Shown: positions 5,554 through 9,112 of the stretch, one piece after another
Layout of the letters: every line of letters starts with the position of its first letter
Numbering within the stretch: position 1 is the stretch's first letter
Assembly (NCBI GenBank): GCA_013697465.1
Contig: JACCWU010000099.1
Location: 1 to 9,112 of the forward strand
From: Actinomycetota bacterium
GTDB lineage: Bacteria; Actinomycetota; Thermoleophilia; Gaiellales; Gaiellaceae
DNA: 9,112 nucleotides
Direction: 5' to 3'
Made by a program: the position numbers and the translations under genes
The notes under the pieces: model-generated
What the model saw: the letters and a program-made list of their open reading frames with translations, nothing else
Database searches by the model: none
What the model was told of the DNA's origin: nothing

Positions 5554-6561
5554 CTAGTCAGTCACGGCAGGCACACGCCCTCGTCCGCGCCACGAGTTCT
5601 CGTGCCGATGGCTTACCTGTACGTCCTCGAGACCGCTCTCGCGGAACCAGCCCTCCAGCTCGGGTCCCGTGATGTAGGCGGCGGTCGGCGCGACGAGCTG
5701 ATCGAACACGATGCCGTAGTTCTGGCGGAAGCCGAAGTCGGCGACGCTGGCGAGGTACTGATCGAGCGGGAGCGAGCGCCCGAGCCGCGTTCCGTGCAGC
5801 GGCCGGTACACGCCTTTCGCAGCGGCGTGGAAGCCGAGCGCGAGAGGCCAGGCGAGCCCGCGGAGCACCGTCGGCGGGATTCGCGTCGAGACGCGGCGAA
5901 GCGGCTCGACGACGTTGCGTACGAAGCCGTTGTTCTCGTACCCGTAGACCCACACCGCGATCGTTCCTCCGGGTCGGAGGTAACGAAGGAGCGTCTGAAA
6001 GCCGAGGTACGGGTCCGGTAGGTGATGCAGGACGCCGATCGAGTAGATCACGTCGAAGCCGCCGCCGCTCGCGGCCTCGCGAAACGGCGGCCGGAGCAGA
6101 TCGCCCTGGACGACGTGAACATCGTCGAAGCCGGCCAGGTTCATGCGCGCGGTCTCGACCGCGCCGCTCAGGTCGATCGCGACGACTTCGCGCGCGCCGT
6201 ACGACGCTGCGTAATACGCATGCCGCCCGATCCCGCAACCTGCGTCGAGCACGCGCTTGCCGCGGAAGGACGCCGGGTCGAGCGGGTGGATCCAGTCCAA
6301 GAACTGCGCTTCGAACTCGGGATGCATCTCGACGAAGTGCTGCCACTGCCACCCGAACGACGCCGCGGTCTTGCGCTGCTGATCCACGAGGTCCGGCGGC
6401 ACCATGCGCGGGATACCGCCGTGGATCGGCCACTCGAGTCCGCAACCGTTGCAGAGGAGCTCACCGAACTCGATCTCGTCCCCCGTGTCTCCTGTCGAGA
6501 CGAGCTCGAGCGGATCCGACGAGATCGGGCAGACCAGCGTGTCGACGAGCTGTCGCTTCAC
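5554..6561 (-). CDS. SAM-dependent class I methyltransferase with Trm112-like N-terminus
   Basis: A 335-residue cytoplasmic methyltransferase. The first ~55 residues look like a Trm112/UPF0434-type zinc ribbon, with CP at 11-12, C37-x2-C40 and a PIHGGIPRM segment at 45-53. Only three cysteines are evident, so metal binding may be incomplete. The Rossmann methyltransferase domain follows: motif I VLDAGCGIGRHA at 104-115, acidic D130 for the ribose, QGD at 152-154, and IGVLHHLPDP at 175-184. The region beyond about 205 probably forms a substrate lid. The GTG at 6561 overlaps the TGA of the upstream amidotransferase (GTGA), so the two are very likely translationally coupled. A longer reading of the frame upstream would lie entirely within that gene and is rejected. 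In glycan clusters such enzymes often methylate sugars or lipid-linked intermediates; the actual substrate cannot be read from the sequence. Confidence 0.88.
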   Translation of the reverse strand: MKRQLVDTLVCPISSDPLELVSTGDTGDEIEFGELLCNGCGLEWPIHGGIPRMVPPDLVDQQRKTAASFGWQWQHFVEMHPEFEAQFLDWIHPLDPASFRGKRVLDAGCGIGRHAYYAASYGAREVVAIDLSGAVETARMNLAGFDDVHVVQGDLLRPPFREAASGGGFDVIYSIGVLHHLPDPYLGFQTLLRYLRPGGTIAVWVYGYENNGFVRNVVEPLRRVSTRIPPTVLRGLAWPLALGFHAAAKGVYRPLHGTRLGRSLPLDQYLASVADFGFRQNYGIVFDQLVAPTAAYITGPELEGWFRESGLEDVQVSHRHENSWRGRGRVPAVTD

Positions 6562-8438
6562 GTGGCCAGCCAGCGCCTGTGCCAGAGCTGGAACATGAAG
6601 AGTGTCCAGAGTTGCTTGCGGTGGTCGCGGCGCCCGGTCAGATGCTCCGACAGCACCCGCTGCACCTCGGCCTTCTCGAAAATACCCTGGCTGCGAAGGC
6701 GGTCGGGTGAGAGCTCGTCGGTAACCGCTTCGCGCAACTCGCCTCTCAGCCACTGCGCGACCGGGATGCCGAAGCCCTTCTTCGAGCGCGTCGCGATTCC
6801 CGGCGGAAGAACGTCCTTCATCGCCTCTTTCAGCAGGTGCTTCGTCTCGAATCGGCGGAGCTTTAGCCGCGGCGGGACACGGCCGAGGAATTCGACGAGG
6901 TCGACGTCGAGGAACGGCGCCCGCACCTCGAGCGAGCACGCCATGCTCGCGCGGTCGACCTTCACGAGGATGTCGTCTTGGAGGTACGTCTTCGCGTACA
7001 GGTACACGAGACGCTCGAGCTCGTTCCTCGTAGGAGCGCTCGCGAACGCTCGCCGCTGCTCCTCGAGAGGATCGGACGGCGCGGAGGTGAGCAGCGCGTC
7101 GAGCTCTTCGGGCGCGAAGGACCCGAGCCATGTGGGGTGCCGCTCGTCGGCGGACGACGCCGCCGCGCGCAGGAAGCGCTTGACCTTGAAGTCCAGGCTG
7201 AAGTTCGCCGTGGAGGTCGGCAGCTTCCCGGCGAGCGGTACGAGCACCCTTCGGTGCACGGGCCCGGGCATGCGATAGAGCCTCGCGACGCGGTCCGCGG
7301 GGAACGTCGGATACCCCGCCAGAAGCTCGTCGCTGCCATCGCCACCCAGGGCGACGGTGACCGACTCGCGCGTGAACCGCGACAGCAGGTAGGTGGGTAG
7401 AACGGACGCGTCCGCGAACGGCTCGTCGAGCACGTCGACAACCGCCGGCAGCAGGTCCAGCAGATCACGTGCGGTGAAGACGTCCTCGCGGTGATCGGTG
7501 CCGAAGTGAGCGGCGACGCGGCGGGCGTGGCCGGACTCGTCGAAGCTACGCTCCCCGAAGCCGATCGAAAACGTCTTGACGAGCCCTGCCGGAAGCTCGG
7601 CCGCCATCATCGCCACGACGGAGCTCGAGTCGATTCCACCGCTCAGGAACGCCCCCAGCGGCACGTCGCTGATCAGCCTGCGGCGCACCGCCTCTCGAAA
7701 GCGCACTCGGAACTCCTCGACGTAGTCGCCGTCACTCTGCACGCCGTTGCTCGAGCCGAACGAGAGATCCCAGTACTGTTCGATCGAGGACTCTCCGTCG
7801 CGCCAGAGCAGCAGGTGCCCGCCCGGCAGCTTCTTGACGCCCTCGAGGATCGAGTGCGGAGTCGGCACGTACTCGAGCGCGAGGTACTTGCAGAGGCTCT
7901 CGAAGTCGAGCGCCCGCGGGCACAGCGGGTGCTCCCGCAGCGCCTTGAGCTCCGATCCGAACAGAAGCGAGCCGTCGACCTCCGCATAGTAGAGAGGCTT
8001 TTTCCCGAAGCGGTCGCGCGCGAGGACGAGGCGCCGCTCGGGCTCATCCCAGAGCGCGAACGCGAACATGCCGTTCAGCCGCTCGACGCAGCGCGGGCCG
8101 AGGTCTTCGTAGAGATGCACGAGCACCTCCGTGTCGGCGTTCGTCGCGAAACGGTGGCCGCGTGTCTCGAGATCCCTGCGCAGCTCGCGGAAGTTGTAGA
8201 TCTCGCCGTTGAAGACGAGCTGGACGGAGCCGTCCTCGTTCGAGATCGGCTGGTTGCCCGACTCGATGTCGATGATCGAAAGGCGGCGGAAGCCGAGGCC
8301 GGCCGCGACCCCCTCCTTGCGCTCCGCGACATAGAAACCTTCGTCGTCCGGACCGCGATGCCGAAGGTTCCGCGTCATCCGAGCGAGCACCTCCCGATCG
8401 ACGGGTTCGCGCCCCACGATCCCGCAGATCCCGCACAT
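6558..8438 (-). CDS. asnB: Asparagine synthase (glutamine-hydrolysing)-family amidotransferase
   Basis: A 626-residue two-domain enzyme. The N-terminal class II glutaminase has the nucleophile C2 (MCGICGIVG), which fixes the ATG at 8438 because the cysteine must follow the processed Met. HRGPDD at 27-32 and NGEIYN at 77-82 bind glutamine. The C-terminal ATP-pyrophosphatase domain shows SGGIDSS at 266-272 and GGDGSDELLAGY at 365-376. The family hydrolyses glutamine and passes ammonia to an adenylated carboxylate, aspartate in true asparagine synthase. At this length (E. coli AsnB is about 554) and in a surface-glycan operon, amidation of a uronic acid or another carboxylate is a real alternative. 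The ATG lies 14 nt after the GT2 stop with no clear Shine-Dalgarno, and the gene's TGA overlaps the methyltransferase GTG, so all three are probably co-translated. Family certain; substrate open. Confidence 0.93.
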   Translation of the reverse strand: MCGICGIVGREPVDREVLARMTRNLRHRGPDDEGFYVAERKEGVAAGLGFRRLSIIDIESGNQPISNEDGSVQLVFNGEIYNFRELRRDLETRGHRFATNADTEVLVHLYEDLGPRCVERLNGMFAFALWDEPERRLVLARDRFGKKPLYYAEVDGSLLFGSELKALREHPLCPRALDFESLCKYLALEYVPTPHSILEGVKKLPGGHLLLWRDGESSIEQYWDLSFGSSNGVQSDGDYVEEFRVRFREAVRRRLISDVPLGAFLSGGIDSSSVVAMMAAELPAGLVKTFSIGFGERSFDESGHARRVAAHFGTDHREDVFTARDLLDLLPAVVDVLDEPFADASVLPTYLLSRFTRESVTVALGGDGSDELLAGYPTFPADRVARLYRMPGPVHRRVLVPLAGKLPTSTANFSLDFKVKRFLRAAASSADERHPTWLGSFAPEELDALLTSAPSDPLEEQRRAFASAPTRNELERLVYLYAKTYLQDDILVKVDRASMACSLEVRAPFLDVDLVEFLGRVPPRLKLRRFETKHLLKEAMKDVLPPGIATRSKKGFGIPVAQWLRGELREAVTDELSPDRLRSQGIFEKAEVQRVLSEHLTGRRDHRKQLWTLFMFQLWHRRWLAT

Positions 8439-8452
8439 CGCAGTCCGGGCCG

Positions 8453-9112
8453 CTACGAGAGCGGCTCGAAGTCCTCGAAGTTGTGCCGTTCCCGAACGAG
8501 GTAGACGGGCTTCGACTGAGACTCGTGGTACGTCCGCACAATCAGCTCCGCAAGCAGGCCGAGGAGGATGAGGTTCACGCCGATCGTGAACAGGAAGACG
8601 CCGACGAGGAGCGAGGGCTGGCGGTAGACGAAGACGCCGTTGAAGACTCGCTGGTACGCGGTCCACGCGACGAACAAGGATCCGAGGAAACAGAGGACGA
8701 GGCCGCTCCCTCCGAAGACGTAGCTCGGCTTCGTCGACCAGACGCTCAAGAACTTCACCGTGAGCAGGTCCAGCAGCACCTTGACGGTGCGACCGAGGCC
8801 GTACTTGCTGCGACCGGCGACACGCGGATGGTGCCGGACGGGGATCTCGGCGATGCGGGCACCCGCCTGGTGGGCGAGAGCAGGAAGGAACCGGTGCATC
8901 TCACCGTAGAGCTGGGTCTCGTGCACGATCTCCGCGCGATACGCCTTCAGCGTGCAGCCGTAGTCGTGCAGGCGCACGCCCGTGACCCGCCCGATCAGCC
9001 AGTTCGCAACCCGTGAGGGGAAGCGGCGCAGGAACGAGTCGTGCCGCTCGACACGCCAGCCGCTGACGACGTCGTAGCCCTCCTCGATCTTCTCGAGCAG
9101 GCGCGGGATGTC
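8453..9112 (-). CDS. GT2 glycosyltransferase, polyprenyl-phosphate type, C-terminal part (cut by window edge)
   Basis: A frame entering from the right edge gives 219 residues to a TAG at 8453. It begins DIPRLLEKIEEGYDVVSGW, just past the expected DxD metal site, so the nucleotide-binding N-terminus (roughly 95 residues) lies outside. It then has GVRLHDYGCTLKAYRAEI, LYGEMHRFLPAL, AEIPVRHHPR and AGRSKYGLGR, all typical of the DPM1/GtrB-like GT2 group. Two hydrophobic segments near the C-terminus (from about FGGSGLVLCFLGSLFVAW, and around GVFLFTIGVNLILLGLL) form the membrane anchor. By eye about half the positions match the GT2 at 386-1324 over their shared region. It is the first visible gene of the right-hand operon, 14 nt ahead of asnB. 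It likely makes a lipid-linked sugar donor; which sugar is unknown. Confidence 0.9.
   Translation of the reverse strand, partial: DIPRLLEKIEEGYDVVSGWRVERHDSFLRRFPSRVANWLIGRVTGVRLHDYGCTLKAYRAEIVHETQLYGEMHRFLPALAHQAGARIAEIPVRHHPRVAGRSKYGLGRTVKVLLDLLTVKFLSVWSTKPSYVFGGSGLVLCFLGSLFVAWTAYQRVFNGVFVYRQPSLLVGVFLFTIGVNLILLGLLAELIVRTYHESQSKPVYLVRERHNFEDFEPLS

Noticed and set aside
6562..7131. Upstream in-frame extension of the methyltransferase to 7131
   Set aside because: The added residues lie wholly within the amidotransferase coding sequence in another frame and are Arg/Ala-rich. The GTG at 6561 starts exactly at the zinc-ribbon-like domain.
6022..7278. Plus-strand open frame of 418 residues across the methyltransferase and amidotransferase
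   Set aside because: It spans two genuine minus-strand genes, shifts to Ser/Arg-rich composition, and has no domain signature.
7491..8504. Long plus-strand open frame (337 residues) opposite the amidotransferase gene
   Set aside because: The opposite strand codes for a full AsnB-family protein with intact motifs. The plus-strand reading is a charged, low-complexity sequence with no recognisable domain, as expected for antisense of GC-rich codons.
8439..8666. Upstream in-frame extension of the amidotransferase to 8666
   Set aside because: It would overlap the GT2 gene by about 210 nt and would place the catalytic cysteine internally. The ATG at 8438 puts Cys at position 2 as the family requires.

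Overview
The window is GC-rich and densely coded, with many GTG starts, an EmbA/B/C-like arabinosyltransferase homologue and an actinobacterial style of small cobalamin-binding protein. Together these suggest an actinobacterium, possibly a deep-branching environmental lineage such as Thermoleophilia. That placement is inference: there is no rRNA or other marker here. I see no mobile element, tRNA, rRNA or CRISPR array.

Right-hand block (2545-9112, minus strand, read right to left). A polyprenyl-phosphate-type GT2 glycosyltransferase, cut by the window edge, is followed by an AsnB-type amidotransferase 14 nt downstream. A SAM-dependent methyltransferase with a zinc-ribbon-like N-terminus then overlaps the amidotransferase stop by 4 nt (GTGA). 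After a 69-nt gap holding an inverted repeat comes a 979-residue, multi-membrane-spanning homologue of mycobacterial Emb arabinosyltransferases. This looks like one transcription unit for making and decorating a cell-surface glycan: GT2 would load a sugar onto a lipid carrier, the Emb-like GT-C enzyme would transfer it outside the membrane, and the AsnB-like and methyltransferase proteins would modify a glycan precursor or a partner.

Middle (1387-2528). A 132-residue stand-alone cobalamin-binding protein on the plus strand, like the small subunit of isobutyryl- or methylmalonyl-CoA mutases, and an RNase Z/phosphodiesterase-like metallo-beta-lactamase-fold hydrolase on the minus strand start head to head, with only 17 bp between their GTG codons. 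The cobalamin gene ends 16 bp from the end of the Emb-like gene, tail to tail. These two genes look metabolic rather than glycan-related.

Left-hand block (1-1386, minus strand). A second GT2 of the same subfamily as the one at the right edge lies downstream of the hydrolase. It is followed by a 109-nt gap rich in inverted repeats and then the first 92 codons of a GT4-like glycosyltransferase. Two related GT2 enzymes therefore bracket the window.

Most genes are ordinary for an actinobacterial glycan locus. The most interesting points are the Emb-like enzyme paired with lipid-linked GT2 synthases, the AsnB-methyltransferase coupling, the very compact divergent promoter, and the structured leader in front of the GT4 gene.
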